DNA of 64,000 nucleotides from NCBI GenBank assembly GCA_001939145.1, contig LSRX01001165.1, forward strand, positions 25,001 to 89,000, in the 5' to 3' direction. Below are positions 1 through 10,918 of the stretch, piece by piece. The position numbers and the translations under genes were made by a program. Under the pieces are notes generated by a model that made no database searches, was not told the origin of the DNA, and saw nothing but the letters and a program-made list of their open reading frames with translations. Each line of letters starts with the position of its first letter. Position 1 is the first letter of the stretch. The stretch is from Symbiodinium microadriaticum. Lineage: Eukaryota; Sar; Dinophyceae; Suessiales; Symbiodiniaceae.

Positions 1-21
1 AGCCCGAACTCAACCTTATCA

Positions 22-125
22 TACTGTTGATGATATAAATCCGGCATGACCTTAAGGACCCTAAACTATGGCAATTGTGGTATGTTCCTTATTATGGGTA
101 ATGCAGGATTTATACCATCAACCGT
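22..125. mobile_element. Foldback MITE, family A, copy 1
   Basis: About 105 bp element with near-perfect terminal inverted repeats. The left end reads TACTGTTGATGATATAAAT and the right end is the reverse complement of TACGGTTGATGGTATAAAT. The middle contains ACCTTAAGGACCCTAAACTATGG and a matching inverted arm. It has no coding capacity, so it is a non-autonomous, MITE-like unit. Six further copies occur in the first 11 kb. Confidence 0.75.
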
Positions 126-185
126 ACTGCACCCCAGCGGCAAACCCTTCAAGCCCTAGATCCTCAGAGCCCTAGGCACTCTGGC

Positions 186-232
186 CGAAACTCTAGGGTT
201 TAGGGTTTAATTAGGGTTTAGGGGTTCTAAAA
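186..232. repeat. Interstitial telomere-like TTTAGGG repeats
   Basis: Degenerate TTTAGGG units of the plant/dinoflagellate telomere type lie inside ordinary sequence. Short clusters of this motif on either strand recur through 1-34 kb. They are interstitial relics and do not mark a chromosome end. Confidence 0.6.
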
Positions 233-242
233 GTTCCAAACT

Positions 243-839
243 CTAAAGCCTAAACCCCCCTACTCCTCCACCGCCTTGTGGCTGGGAGAAGAAGCAGGAG
301 CCGCCGAACGAAGCAGTGGTACTGCACAGAGGGTCAGGAAGACTGGGTCCCCTCAATGCCTGCCTATAAAAGCCTTTTGTCGGGGCAGGGGGGGGTGTTC
401 CAAATTGAGGTTCTTCTTTCTCGATCCTCTCCAGGTTGTGGGCCATGAACCTGACCCTAGAGACAAACAGTGAAATCTAAGCAAAAATCCTTGGAGGAGC
501 ATACGTAGCAACAGCCGCAGGAGCAGGAGCAGAGGGGGCCGGAGGAGTAACAGCAGCAGCAGCATCGTCATCACAATGCTCGATAGCTACGAGATCATTC
601 AACAGCAGCTGATCTTGTGGCCGTAGTGATGATCGGTCGTCGGCCCCATCCTAGTCGTCGTCGCCCTGATGGTCGCGGCAATAACATCTGTGTAGAGACA
701 GTAGAGTCTGTCAGAGCTAGTCGTGGCGCGATTTTGCCAAAGTGCCAAATCAGCAAGAGCCGGCATGGTTCTCCGAGGTACAGCATTCACATCCCAGCAG
801 GCGCCTTCTTCCACCGATAGCCGCGCCTCCTTGCAGTAC
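243..839. other. No recognisable gene
   Basis: GC-rich, low-similarity sequence between two foldback elements. Open frames on both strands are short (under 75 codons), overlap each other and show no domain. A GCAGCAG/GGAGGA-rich patch lies near 505-565. I see no supportable feature. Confidence 0.4.
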
Positions 840-944
840 TACGGTTGATGATATAAATCCTGCATGACCTTAAGGACCCTAAACTATGGGAATTATGTTA
901 TATTCCTTATTATGGGTAGTGCAGGATTTATATCATCAACCGTA
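840..944. mobile_element. Foldback MITE, family A, copy 2
   Basis: Starts TACGGTTGATGATATAAAT and ends with the inverted copy ATCATCAACCGTA. The interior matches copy 1, including the CTTAAGGACCCTAAACTATG segment. About 105 bp, non-coding. Both termini are intact. Confidence 0.8.
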
Positions 945-1500
945 GGACTGTGCACTTTCGGCCACCGCAAACCCCCTTGGCCAGGTGTAGTGGTGGATCG
1001 AGCAAACAACGGGTTTGCGGGTCTCGAGGCACCTTAATCCGACGTTTTTCATACCAACTGCCTGGGCTCTGTAGAACATGGCATGTGACACCTGCCAGTT
1101 CGTTTGCAGCCGCTTTTGGATTTCCTTCTGCTTCACGTGCCTTCCTGCCCTATACACTTGCATAACGTGCCACGCGTGTGCTGCAAGCAGTTCAACATGC
1201 AGGTCGGCGTTTGGGCGTTTCGAACGGAAATCGGTGGAACGTGCGGCTGGCACGATTCCTGAAGAAAGAGCTTGGAAGTTACAGCAGTCCACAAGTCAAG
1301 CTGCCGAATCATCATTGGTGTGTAGGCGTCAGGGGTCTTCATGACATGTTGCCTGAGCCTGAAAACTGCCATCTTTGCAGCACCGGAGTGGTTAGATGCA
1401 TGTTACCGGAAGTCTTCTTGGTCACATGCGTTCAGCTCCCATGCGCGATGTCACTATCACGGTGCCGGTGGCGGGGGCTTTACTCGCTGCCTTCTCAGAT
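945..1500. other. No recognisable gene
   Basis: Unique-looking sequence. Overlapping open frames of up to 118 codons exist on both strands (for example minus 936-1292), but none has a recognisable domain or convincing amino-acid composition. I treat them as chance frames in stop-poor DNA. Confidence 0.35.
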
Positions 1501-1603
1501 CTGTTCTTAGTAAGGAATGGGGGAATGGATCCCTATGATAGTCCCTTAAGGTCTCCTATAGTAGTCCCAATAACCCATTCCCGCATTCCCAACTAAGAAC
1601 CAG
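1501..1603. mobile_element. Foldback element (CTGTTCTTAG/CTAAGAACCAG termini)
   Basis: Inverted terminal segments CTGTTCTTAGTAAGGAATG and CATTCCCAACTAAGAACCAG flank an inner inverted pair GGGAATGG/CCATTCCC. About 100 bp and non-coding. Size and architecture match the other foldback elements, but the sequence differs from family A. Only one copy was seen in the window. Confidence 0.6.
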
Positions 1604-1730
1604 GGAGACGAAAAGGATGAAGTAAAGAAGTGCCAAACGCCACAGTAGAGCAGAGGGTTTCTCTACTGCCAGGGTCGAGCAGTTGGACTTCGGCCTGTCG
1701 GCTGGAGCAATCGCAGGACAGGCAGTGCAC

Positions 1731-1842
1731 TACGGCTGATGGTATAAATCCTTAGCATTACCTTATAGGGACCCTAAACTATGGGATTCATGGGTATATT
1801 CCTTATTATGGGGGTAATGCACTATTTATACCATCAACCGTA
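1731..1842. mobile_element. Foldback MITE, family A, copy 3
   Basis: TACGGCTGATGGTATAAAT on the left and ATACCATCAACCGTA on the right. The interior has the family A CCCTAAACTATGG segment and small insertions compared with copies 1 and 2, so it is a diverged member. Confidence 0.75.
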
Positions 1843-1991
1843 GCAACGCTCATCGATGCTTGGTTTTGGTGGCTTCCGAAGCAAGGTTTCACGTTTTACG
1901 GCTTCGGGTTGCGAGTTCGGGTTTCACGGTCTAAGTTATCCTGTGCTGCAAGGGCACGAGCCCAGTGGCATGCTCGTCAATGTGTTCACTA

Positions 1992-2093
1992 ATATAGGGG
2001 CCTCAAAAACTGGAATAGGGTTTTGGGGCCATTATACTATATATAACTATAGTAAGGAACACCCAAAATAGTATTGGTCATTATTTAGGCCCC
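1992..2093. mobile_element. Foldback element with TAGGGGCCT/AGGCCCCTA ends
   Basis: About 100 bp with terminal inverted repeats TATAGGGGCCTCAAAA and its partner ending TTTAGGCCCCTA, and an AT-rich centre (ATACTATATATAACTATAGTA). Non-coding. The outer motif GGGGCCT recurs in foldbacks near 23.36 and 59.5 kb, so these may be distant relatives. Confidence 0.55.
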
Positions 2094-2640
2094 TACACTA
2101 CCCTGCAAACCTTGTTTGTCTTCTTATCATTACGGCCCAATTTGCTAAACCCTAGTAGCCCTTTGGAGATCCTTTTCTAAAGGAAGCCTTTCAGAGGAAA
2201 CCTTGTCAAAGGAACCCTAATCTAATTTACCAAGGCCCCTATAAAAATACACCCCTACAAATAGGAAACTCACAATAACAGACAAACCCCTATAGTACAC
2301 CTTCTAACAGGAAACCTTTTAAAAGGAATTCTGATCGAATTATCGAAGCCCTAGTGGAAACCTTTATAGACCCCTTAAAAGGAGCCCTTTCTTCTAACGA
2401 TCAAGGCCCCTAAAGACAAGTGACAAAAGCCTACACTAAACCCTAAACAATTAATTCCACCTATCAATCCCAAAAAAAAGAGAAAAAACTAAGGCCTAAA
2501 TCCTGAACCCTTGATTCTACCTATCAAGGACCCTGTAAGAAAAAGACACAAAGCCTAATTTTCCCGCCCCCAAAAAAGGAATTGCAGCCGGCCTCGTGGT
2601 CTTTGTTTCGTCTCTCGGCGAAGGTTTAGAGCCCATGAGT
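2094..2640. other. Degenerate CCCTAAA-like and GGAACCCT-rich sequence
   Basis: Purine/pyrimidine-skewed DNA with many variants of CCTAAACCC, GGAAACCTTT and AAGGAACCCT. It has no open frame of note and resembles eroded telomere-like repeats. Confidence 0.4.
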
Positions 2641-2695
2641 ATTGGGGTTCAGGGGTTAGGGGTTTAGGGTTTAGGGTTGACCCCATGAGTATTAC

Positions 2696-2800
2696 TACGA
2701 CGAATGGTATAGATCCTGCATTACTCATAGTAAGGAAGATACCATAATTCTCATAGTTTAGGGTCCTTCAGGTAATGCAGGATTTACATCGTCAACCGTA
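2696..2800. mobile_element. Foldback MITE, family A, copy 4 (inverted interior)
   Basis: TACGACGAATGGTATAGATC at the left, GTCAACCGTA at the right. The interior is in the opposite orientation (CATAGTTTAGGGTCCTTCAG), so this copy is inverted relative to copies 1-3. The left terminus is mutated. Confidence 0.7.
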
Positions 2801-3369
2801 GTATGCATGATTCTTTTTTCTCTTGTTAGTATTATTTTCGCTGGTGCTATTATAGTTATTCTTGTTTAGAACCTAGAACCGACAAGTATTAAAGCTATGT
2901 GTGAGCATTGTTCTCATTACAAGCATGATTACGGGAATAAGTAGTATACTTGCTAAGACTATTGTTATGGTTACTCTATGAGTGTTGGGACGAGTGCTAG
3001 TCAGTACCACTATCAGTCCTCTTGCTAGGATTAGTACAAGTACCTTTGTGATTTTTGTTATCACTACTGTGAGAACGTTATTACTTCTATTACTACTGTT
3101 ATGATGATTGTTATTAGTAGCATTTTTGCTGTTGCTATTGCTCGTCATAGTGTTAGTACTAGGATTACGGTTATGATTCTGAGTCTGTCATGTCCTGTCA
3201 GGATCGGAGCAGAGGTATCGCAGCGTGAATGTCATGACAGACCGAAGTGTACACACTATAGTGACGTACATACGATTGAGAGGTATGGTGCACCACATAG
3301 ATTCGCATATACAGAAGGTGAGATGCCTTTGCAAAACCTTTGCTGTTTGGGCCTAAAATATTCCCACCC
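2801..3369. other. Low-complexity, no gene
   Basis: TAT/TGTTATTA-rich low-complexity stretch to about 3190, then unique DNA. Open frames on the two strands (minus 2873-3148, plus 3101-3433) are biased toward Ser/Asn/Thr or Ile/Val and have no domain, as expected of repetitive DNA. Confidence 0.35.
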
Positions 3370-3472
3370 TACGGTTGATGATACCAATCCTGCATTACCC
3401 ATAATAAGGAACACCATAATTCCCATAGCTTAGGGTCCTTAAGGTACTGCAGGAACTATATCATCAACCCTA
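3370..3472. mobile_element. Foldback MITE, family A, copy 5
   Basis: Left end TACGGTTGATGATACCAATC, right end ATATCATCAACCCTA, with the interior inverted as in copy 4. It runs directly into CCCTAAACCC repeats on its right. Confidence 0.7.
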
Positions 3473-3535
3473 AACCCCTAAGCCCTAAACCCTAAACCAC
3501 CCCTAAAACCCTAAACCCTGAACCCTAAGGACTTA
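3463..3535. repeat. Interstitial telomere-like CCCTAAA repeats
   Basis: Several CCCTAAACC units follow the right end of a family A foldback element. They sit on the opposite strand from the TTTAGGG clusters at 0.2 and 6.4 kb, so the relics lie in both orientations. Confidence 0.6.
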
Positions 3536-4648
3536 TACCCTTGTAGAAACCCTATAGAAGCCTTATAGATCCTTTAAAGGAACCCTGTAGTTTCTGCTGG
3601 GCCTAAAAGAAGCCCCGGGAGCCGAGGGCCATCGCTTGCGGACTCGTCTTCTTCCGCTGGAAGGTCGTCCGGAAGTATGACGCTCGCCTGCTGCGGAGAG
3701 AGAGCCCCCTAACTCCGACTTTCCCTGTGTCTCTTTAGGGTTTAAGGGTTTTGGGTACGCCAAGGAAGACAGCCGAGTGAAGCCCGAGGAGGGAAGCACA
3801 CCGAAGGCTCTGCCGGGGAGAGAGGACAGCATGTTAGAAGATAGTAGAGGAAAATATTAACGTATAATGGTAGATTCTAGCATAGAATCGTTTACAATAG
3901 TAGAATAGTATATCATAGTAGGTTGTAGTTTTGAGTAGCATACTTTTATACATAGTGGTATATTATAGTAGATGATGGTATGTTCTATTATGTAATTGTG
4001 AAGAATGGGCCTTTGGGGGTATAAGCATATTCTATTGTAGTAATATTCCATAGTATCTCATCGTGTCTTATGGTATAGTATAGAATAACATCGTCTAGCG
4101 TCATGCACTTCCAGCAGCGAGTGTGAGCTTGCGTGGATCGCCCCAGAAAGCGCTCTCGGAACCCGAAATCTCAAATCCTAGGCCCGGAAAGCGTGAAAGG
4201 CCCCAAGCCCTGAACTTACGGCCCTAGGAGCACAGCCGGCTCAGTTCATGGTGGCCCAAAAAAAAGGGGTTCTGAGAAAATTAGGATATCAATACTCCCT
4301 TATGGTCTCTGTTATGTCCTGGTGATACATACCCCCGCCCCCAAGCTTGCTCTACTTCTAAAGCCGCTAGATTTTAACGTGAACGTGTAAGGACCCCAAC
4401 TTGCAAGGCCTCGCAAGTGGTTACGCTGCACAACGACGCGGCTGCTCGCTGCAAGCTTCGGAAGCCAAGCCTGGGGTTAGCCTTTATGGACTTGCGTGGT
4501 TAGGGGTGGGCTTAATGTCGGGGCCCTCATAATTTTAGTAGAATCTACCCCAAAGCCCTATTCTAAGCATTAAGGCTCCTATGCTTGGGGCCGGCTGTGA
4601 AAAGCCAAGCCTGGCTCCATGCCAAGCAACGGTGCATAGAAGGATCCC
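3536..4648. other. No recognisable gene; AT-rich TATAGTA patch
   Basis: Positions 3840-4100 are a degenerate TAGTATAGAAT/ATTATAGTAGAT-rich patch. The flanks are unique GC-richer DNA. One minus frame (3563-3832) has ordinary composition but no recognisable domain. Nothing else is supportable. Confidence 0.35.
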
Positions 4649-4751
4649 TACTGTTGATGATAGAAATCCTTAGCATTACCTTAGGGACCCTCCTAACCTA
4701 TGGGGTATATTCCTTATTATGGGTAATGCAGGATTTATATCATCAATCGTA
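4649..4751. mobile_element. Foldback MITE, family A, copy 6
   Basis: TACTGTTGATGATAGAAATC on the left and ATATCATCAATCGTA on the right. The interior is in the copy 1 orientation. The right terminus carries one substitution relative to the consensus. Confidence 0.75.
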
Positions 4752-4914
4752 CTGGAAGGATGCGATCTGACTAGCAAGTCTAAACACGGCGTCCTGGTTG
4801 CCTTGCTGAGAAACGGAGTCTAGGTTAGCGAAGTAAGGAAAGCACACGATTTGAAGTGTGTGCGGAAGTTCGCGCTCTACACCCTTAATATGCCAGGTAA
4901 GGTCAAAGAGTCAT

Positions 4915-4975
4915 CCCCTAAACCTCTAAACCCCTAACTAAGCCCTAAACCCCTAAACCCTTAAACCAAAAACGT
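4915..4975. repeat. Interstitial telomere-like CCCTAAA repeats
   Basis: Spaced CCCTAAACC and CCTAAACCC units in the CCCTAAA orientation, degenerate. Confidence 0.5.
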
Positions 4976-5089
4976 TGAAGCGCAAAGCCTGAACTCGTAA
5001 ACCCCAAAATTTCCTGTGGTCCTGAACCCTGCGCGAAGACCAACCCCAAGCCCGAACTCAAGCTTGAAGCTCTAGCAACCCGAAGCGGC

Positions 5090-5366
5090 AGCCTTGATAT
5101 GGAACCCTACATTACTACCCTTGCAGGGATTAATGCACCCGAAAAAGGCAGCCTTAAAGGGGACCCTTTTTTCCTGGAACCCTACAGTAGACTTGCAGGG
5201 ATTCATGCACCCGAAACAGCAGCCTTAAAGGGGACCCTTTTTTATAGAACCCTAAAGTAGACCTGCAGGGATTAATGCACCCTAAACAGCAGCTTTAAAG
5301 GGGACTCTTTTCTATAGAACCCTATAGTACCCTTGCAGGGATTCATGAAACCTATAGTACGCTTAC
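5090..5366. repeat. About 70-bp tandem repeat, ~4 copies
   Basis: A unit containing GGAACCCTA, CCTTGCAGGGATTAATGCA and GCAGCCTTAAAGGGGACCC repeats four times. The AAAGGGGAC motif recurs near 5153, 5225 and 5296. Later copies are more diverged. Non-coding. Confidence 0.7.
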
Positions 5367-5888
5367 TAAGTAACCCTTTCCGATACAGATTCGGTGTGCT
5401 AGCCCGGCTAATCCCCAATGCTGCCAGCCTCAGCCGCCTCTCTTAAGAGGGGTTCATATAGGGCTACTATAACGGAGCACTGTAAGGGTCACTGCATCAG
5501 TGACTTTAAGGCTTGAAATAGTTGGGCCGAAGTTCTTGGCAAGGTCAATAAAAGGGTCTATGAGGGTCCCCATGTACCATTAGCATCTCCAAAAAATGCG
5601 GAGTTGTTGTATATGGCGCCGCCAGCTTCCCTGGGGTTGTGCTGAACCGTAACCCAAACCATCATAAACCCCAAACCCCAAATCCAGAGCTCGTGCCGTG
5701 CAAGGAGGGTTTAGGGTTTTAGGGTTTGGGTGTTTTTGTTTCTTTGGGGGGTGTGGATTGTGGTCGTTATATCCTAGAGAGTAACCACTTACTACTATGT
5801 CACCATCGTAGAAGCGAGCCCCACACCCACCACCTACTTGCTAAGTCCCTGATTCTCCGAAGTTTGCTACAAACCGTGCACCCTAGAT

Positions 5889-5987
5889 GGGTGTTTCCGA
5901 AAATAGGGGGAATTAATATAGTACCCTTAAAGAGTAGGCTCCTTATTGTAAGGACCCCAAAATAAGGTACCCTAGCTTTCGGAAAGT
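5889..5987. mobile_element. Foldback element, family B, copy 1
   Basis: Terminal inverted repeats GTGTTTCCGAAAATAGGGGG and a partner ending CTTTCGGAAAGTCC. The interior has CTCCTTATTGTAAGGACCCC, an inner inverted pair. Better preserved copies lie at 59.26 and 63.07 kb. The sequence is unrelated to family A. Confidence 0.65.
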
Positions 5988-6082
5988 CCTAAATCCTAAA
6001 ACCCCCCAGGAGCACCTGCCAAGCAACGAGCGCTTTTGGGAGAGGGCCCTGGTCCGGTCGAAGGCAGAAGAGCCCTCCCCAC

Positions 6083-6180
6083 AGAACCCAATACACCTTA
6101 ATTAAGGAATATGCCTTAAATTATAGGGGCCGTAATACTATGATTTAACGCATATTCCTTAATTAAGGGGTATTGGGTTC
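6083..6180. mobile_element. Foldback element with GAACCCAATA ends
   Basis: Left arm AGAACCCAATACACCTTAAT and right arm its inverse, ending ATTAAGGGGTATTGGGTTC. Each arm contains ATTAAGGAATATG or its inverse. About 98 bp with highly similar arms, non-coding, and the only copy seen. Confidence 0.7.
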
Positions 6181-6239
6181 TCAGGGCCCCTGCGAGCGTA
6201 AGAGGGACTCAGAGGGATTCTGAGGCTTTAGGGCCTGAA

Positions 6240-6465
6240 CTCTTCTTATTCTAAACCCCAAAGCTCTAAAAGCGTAAACCCGATGTGGTTGTTAGAGTTT
6301 TAGGGCTTACGGGTAAGAGGAGTTCAGGTCAGGGCTTACGGTTCAGAGGTTAGGGCTTAGGGGTTCAGGAGTTTAGGGGTTTAGGGTTGAGGGGTTTGGG
6401 GCTTCAGGGGCTTAGGGGTTTAAGGGTTGAGGCTTCAGAATTTTGGGGTTTAGGGTATTTAGAGC
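6240..6465. repeat. Degenerate TTTAGGG-like block
   Basis: Dense TTAGGG/TTTAGGG/GGGTTTA variants mixed with AGGGCTTACGG. Gradual decay of a telomere-like array is the simplest reading. Confidence 0.55.
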
Positions 6466-6761
6466 TTAGCACGTCTCGGCTCCGTGTTTCAAGCTTCAGC
6501 AATGTGGGGTGCACGGGAGATCGGAAGGAGTACGTGTGTGTGTGTGTGTGTGTTGTGTTACCTGGCTTCTGCCCGCAACATCACATCAGCCACCATCCCT
6601 GCTACAACCACTTCTGCTTCACTCCTATGCAGACACAACTTTAAGGATTTATTGCCCGCCGGCTACGCTTCCTCAACGAAATGCTTGAACCTATAAAAGC
6701 CTACATCTCCCAACCCTAAAACCCTAAACCCTAAACCCTTCAAAAAAAGCCCTTCATCTCC

Positions 6762-6870
6762 TACTTGGAGGGTCGGGGGACTTAGTAAGTAGTCATTCTA
6801 TAGACTTAAAAGTATCATAACCCCAGTCTACTCATTAGCCACTTACTAAGTCCCCCGACCCTCCAAGTAC
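6762..6870. mobile_element. Foldback element, family D, copy 1
   Basis: Near-perfect arms: TACTTGGAGGGTCGGGGGAC at the left and its inverse at the right, each continuing into TTAGTAAGT or ACTTACTAA. Related elements with the same TACTTGGAGG start lie at 11.26 and 31.21 kb, inside the duplicated segment. Confidence 0.75.
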
Positions 6871-7530
6871 GGCTTCAGGAAGATCTCGCGGACGCGGAAG
6901 CGGACGAGCTGGAGGAGCGCTTGCAAAAAGCCTCGGGTTCTGGCGTTCCTGCGCATATTATATTATAGTATATTATGGTATCTTACAGTATATTGTAGTA
7001 TAGTATAGTGTATCGTTGTATAGTTCTAAAGCTAGTCCAATATCCTTGGGGACCTACAGGTGAACCTTTTATTGTCTATTGGGATTCTATAAGGATTCTA
7101 TCGGGAGTACATTAGGAATATATTGGGGCACCCTACACCCCATTTAACTCTAATCCTCTCTGACACCCGTGCCCTGAAACTCCTAACTCCCCCAAACCAC
7201 AAAAACCCAACACTTTTCAGCCCTAAGCCTGAATATGTAAACCCCGCAAGCCCCAAAAAGCCCTAAAACCTTGAAAAACTTTCCAAAAGTCCTAACTAAA
7301 CCTTTATAAACATTTCCTTAAAAACCCCAAAACCCTAAAAAAATCCTAAACGTCCCAGTGGGCCAAGCAGAGCTGAGCCTGTGAGGAGCTTCCAGGAACC
7401 ATCCACTCTCACCATGGCTCTCGGCCGGCTCCTTAGTGTAACCCCACTGTTATGAACGTACAAGCTTCCTAGGGTTTAGGGTTGACGGTTTTAGGAGGGG
7501 GGGGGTGGGCGTGTGTGTCTGTGTGTGTGT
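6871..7530. other. No gene; TATAGTA and CCCTAAA remnants
   Basis: A TATTATAGTATATTATGG patch at about 6950-7020, followed by CCTAAACCC-like debris. Nothing coding was identified. Confidence 0.35.
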
Positions 7531-7589
7531 GTGTATGTATATATATATATATATATATATATGCATAAGGAATGTCCACATGTAATTTT

Positions 7590-7620
<31 letters not shown>

Positions 7621-7621
7621 C
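7531..7621. repeat. Paired (TA)n tracts
   Basis: A GTGTGTGT run leads into a (TA)n tract. About 35 bp follow, containing CATAAGGAATGTCCACATG, then a second (TA)n tract ending at a CGCGG. The two tracts can pair as an imperfect hairpin. Confidence 0.7.
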
Positions 7622-9070
7622 GCGGCTTAGTAGGGCTTTATGCTGCTTTCGCGTAAGCTAAGTATAAATCTGGAATCGGATGGTCAAGCGGCTTGTCAGG
7701 GATTGTAGACGGTTTCGCAGGGGGCATTTGAGCAGTTAATTCGTAACATTCTTCCGTTGGATTCCTTGCAAAGTTGCGGTAAAAATCTAGATGTTCGGGC
7801 TTCTATCGTACGAATCAGCAACATACCCTTAAATGAGAGAGAGTTTCTCCTTAATTAGATACGCTAGAGAGGGACGCTTATTATGATTTGAGGAAGATAG
7901 TGATTTCATTAGTTTTTTACCAAACCCGGACAGCCCTTGATTAAGTAAACGACTCAAGCTGCAGAAAGGCCCCTCCGCTTCTTGGCTTGCGGACTGAGGC
8001 GGCCATCTGTTGCTTCCAACTCCGAGACCAACCAGAGGCCGTGCCAGGGTTCAGGGTTTAGGGCGGATGCAGGGTTCTGGGCGTGGGGTGTGGAAAGAGC
8101 TTGTGCAGAGGTTGTTAAAGGCCGTTGTGTAAGGGCTTGTAGCGGGGTGTTGCAGGGTCTTTTGAGCAACTGGTTGGTAACATTATTCCGTGGGATTCCT
8201 TACTCTAGCTGTAGTAAAGATCGAATTCTCCAGGCTTCTATAGCACGATTCATCCTTATGTTAGAGAGGCGCACATAGTATGATTTAAGGTCATTGAGCT
8301 CTCTGATTGTGCAGAGCCCTTGCAGGTAACAGCTCCGCCACCAATTCACAGACGTTACAAGCCCTGATAGCCCTTGATGAAGGCACATACTCGAGCTACA
8401 CAAGGACCCCTAAATTTTAAATGCTTTTCGATTAGATTCCTTAGTTATTTGGTTTTCACACTGAGGCGGCCATCTGTTGCTTCCAACTTCGAGACCAACC
8501 AGAGGCCGTGCCAAACCATCCATGCAGGGTGTAGGGTGTGTGTGGCGTCGGGGTTGAGGCACGCATTTGTCAATAAATCCCGAGCCCTTCTGTGCCTGTC
8601 AGGCGGCCTTCCAATGCCTCGAGCACCGCACCGGTTGGGCGAGTCAGGCGGGAACCCGTGGAGTCACCTGTTGCCTCAAGAACCTTTCTTGCATGGTGTC
8701 CTTTGGATATCCTTTGAAAGCTAGTTGCTTGGGCTACAGGCAGGGATATGGGCCACTGGGAATGGTTTGGCCCCCTCAGCAGGGTCTAGGGCTTCAGCTC
8801 TCAACAGCAACAGGGGTGCTGGCAGTCGTTTAAGATGAAGTAGTCCTTGTGCTTCCTGCCCTCTGCATTCTCAGTAGTATACAAATTATCACCTTGAGCA
8901 ATGCAATCAACAATATGTCCAATAAGATGACATGGGCGCTTTGGAAAATTGTTGGGCAGAGTCGATCTTTCAGGGATCACCCGAAGGAAAGGTGGGAATT
9001 TGGAAAAAATTGGCGTGAAGAGTTCTTAAGGGATCTAGGGTTTTGAAGCTTGTCCGGTTCGTGTTTTGGG
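7622..9070. other. Unique DNA with two short internal duplications
   Basis: A roughly 55-bp segment at 7996-8049 (CTGAGGCGGCCATCTGTTGC onward) is repeated at 8461-8513. A diverged segment at about 7690-7830 resembles 8130-8255 (shared GTAACATT, TCCGT, GGATTCCTT and GGCTTCTAT words). Open frames here have no recognisable domain. Confidence 0.4.
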
Positions 9071-9071
9071 T

Positions 9072-9185
9072 GTTGCCTTAGGGGCTGAGTAGGTCACCTT
9101 TAACCTCTTGGGGGCTTATATCAACCTATCATAATTCAAAAGGTTAACCCTTTCTTGGGGCTAAGGTCCTCGGCCCCTAAGTTCC
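9072..9185. repeat. Imperfect foldback (GGGGCTGAGTAGGT...)
   Basis: GGGGCTGAGTAGGTCACCTTT is repeated in diverged form at 13998-14050 (GGGGCTGAGTAGGTAACCTTT). The right side has CTTGGGGCTAAGGTCCTCGG, an imperfect inverse of the left arm. Probably another eroded foldback family. Confidence 0.45.
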
Positions 9186-9534
9186 TGTTTGCGGCTGAGG
9201 GGTCCCAGAGTTGCGGGTGTTTGGGCTGCAGGCTGGGACGTGTTCGCGTGTTCTGCCCAGGGGCACCTAAACCGTCTGGTCCTTGGCCAAGAAGACGCCC
9301 AGAGATCTCATGACCCCTTCATGAATGAAGATTCCCTATCTCATGGTAAGAAGTCCTCCATAGTTCAAGCAACATCCCTGAAGTACGGGATACCCTAAAC
9401 CCCGAACCCTGAATATTTCGAGTGACATTCTTTAACTACGGGATAGCTTTGCTCACTCCGGGTGCAATTAAATGAAAATATAGTATTTTAGATTATGTTA
9501 TGATATATCATGTATTATGATATGATAGAATATG

Positions 9535-9632
9535 ATATGATATTATAGTATAGTACAGTATAGTACAGTATAGTATAGTACAGTATAGTATAGTACAGTA
9601 TAGTATAGTATAGTATAGTATAGTATAGTATA
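9535..9632. repeat. (ATAGT)n / ACAGT pentanucleotide array
   Basis: About twenty 5-bp units, ATAGT with interspersed ACAGT variants, ending in a homogeneous ATAGT run. A simple satellite. Confidence 0.85.
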
Positions 9633-9639
9633 TGACATG

Positions 9640-10360
9640 ACACTCGGGGGTTTAGGATTTAATAGGCTATTGCAACCAGAGATGAGAAGCTTCCACATGC
9701 CGAGAGCGAGTTGAAGCCTCTGACCCGGGCAGGAATGAGTCCAAGCAAAGCTCGCAAAATTCCAGGCCGGAGTTAAACTACGATTTTAGGGCTTAGCTTT
9801 AGCGAACTTCGATGTAGGACTGCGGGTTTAGGGTTACTGGAGATTTTGGTTTAGGAGTGTTGGTTGCTGGCGAGAAGATATGAGATGTCTCAGTTGTCCC
9901 TTGTATTCTGGTTCTTGTTATTTGCAGCTCCACGGAGCTTGTTTCTGGTCTGTGTCGACTCAACTTTTCGGTGCGGGTCATGCTGGAAAGAGTCACCACA
10001 AGCATGAAGACTAAGAAGACTCTGTAAATGCTTGCCACCAAGATATGATGTTCAACGTTGGTGCGGTTGCATTCGCAAGACCTTGCGGCAACGATGTTGA
10101 ATGTCTCAAAGGCAGGCAAAAGCAGCTTCATCCTTTGAGCACCTAGTTCTTGCCAGGCGCCCTTCGAAAAGCACCGACGTGGTGCAGTTTTACAGCAATG
10201 AGCAGCCAGCTCAGCGGCAGTGCCTGCCAATACCAGCATGCGTGCATCGTGTCGGCTTCGGCTTTTAGATCAAGACCAGTGTGCAGCGAGCCACCATTCA
10301 ACACAATTGAAGAGACAGCGGTAACAAGGTTCTTGTTGCGGAACATAGTTTAAGTTGCAG
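9640..10360 (-). other. Possible exon region, unidentified
   Basis: The minus strand is open over 9799-10239 (146 codons), with a hydrophobic stretch (HHILVASIYRVFLVFMLVVT) that could be a membrane segment, and over 10143-10346 in another frame. Composition is less biased than the repeat-derived frames around it, so this could be exons of a membrane protein. I recognise no family, and the 3' part runs into telomere-like repeat. Confidence 0.25.
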
Positions 10361-10918
10361 TACTCGGACATATGGTATGGTGGCTAAATCGCTTTCTCCT
10401 TCTCGTATGTTAAAGCCTTAACAAGCACCCGACAGCACTTGCAAGGCCCCGCCGGCCATCCAATGTATCTGCGCTTGGCACTGGCCCGGCACTGAGCAAC
10501 CATAGCGGAGGATTGCCGCAATCAATGGCAAATCAAGTGGACTTTGAAGCATTACGACTGTCGAATTTCGATTCAACAAAACAGGGCGCCAACCTTCAAA
10601 ATCTCACAGAAGTGAATCATGAACACCCAGCAGCCGCAAGTTTGATTTTGAAATGCTTTGGGCTCATCATGACCAATTGTCTGCAATGCTTGTACCACTG
10701 CTTTGAAACTCACGCTGAATTAAAGCAAAAGTCATAAAGTCTTGAAGCCGAAACCCCACAATCTTAAACCTGAAACCCTCAAGAGCTTAAGCCCCAACTC
10801 TGAATCTGAACCTGAAGGTCCTGTGCCTTAACTTCCTAAGCCCCAGCCCTGAAACCCCCGGAAGTCTACGCTTGAATCCTTAAACTCCCTGAACCCCGAA
10901 AGCCTTTCCCCGCACTCA
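10361..10918. other. No recognisable gene
   Basis: Unique sequence with a 74-codon plus-strand frame at 10513-10737 that has normal composition but no recognisable domain. CCTGAAACCC-like debris follows to the next MITE. Confidence 0.3.

Noticed and set aside
936-1292. 118-codon minus frame near the left end
   Set aside because: Overlapped by several equally long frames on both strands, no domain and no repeat partner; most likely chance.
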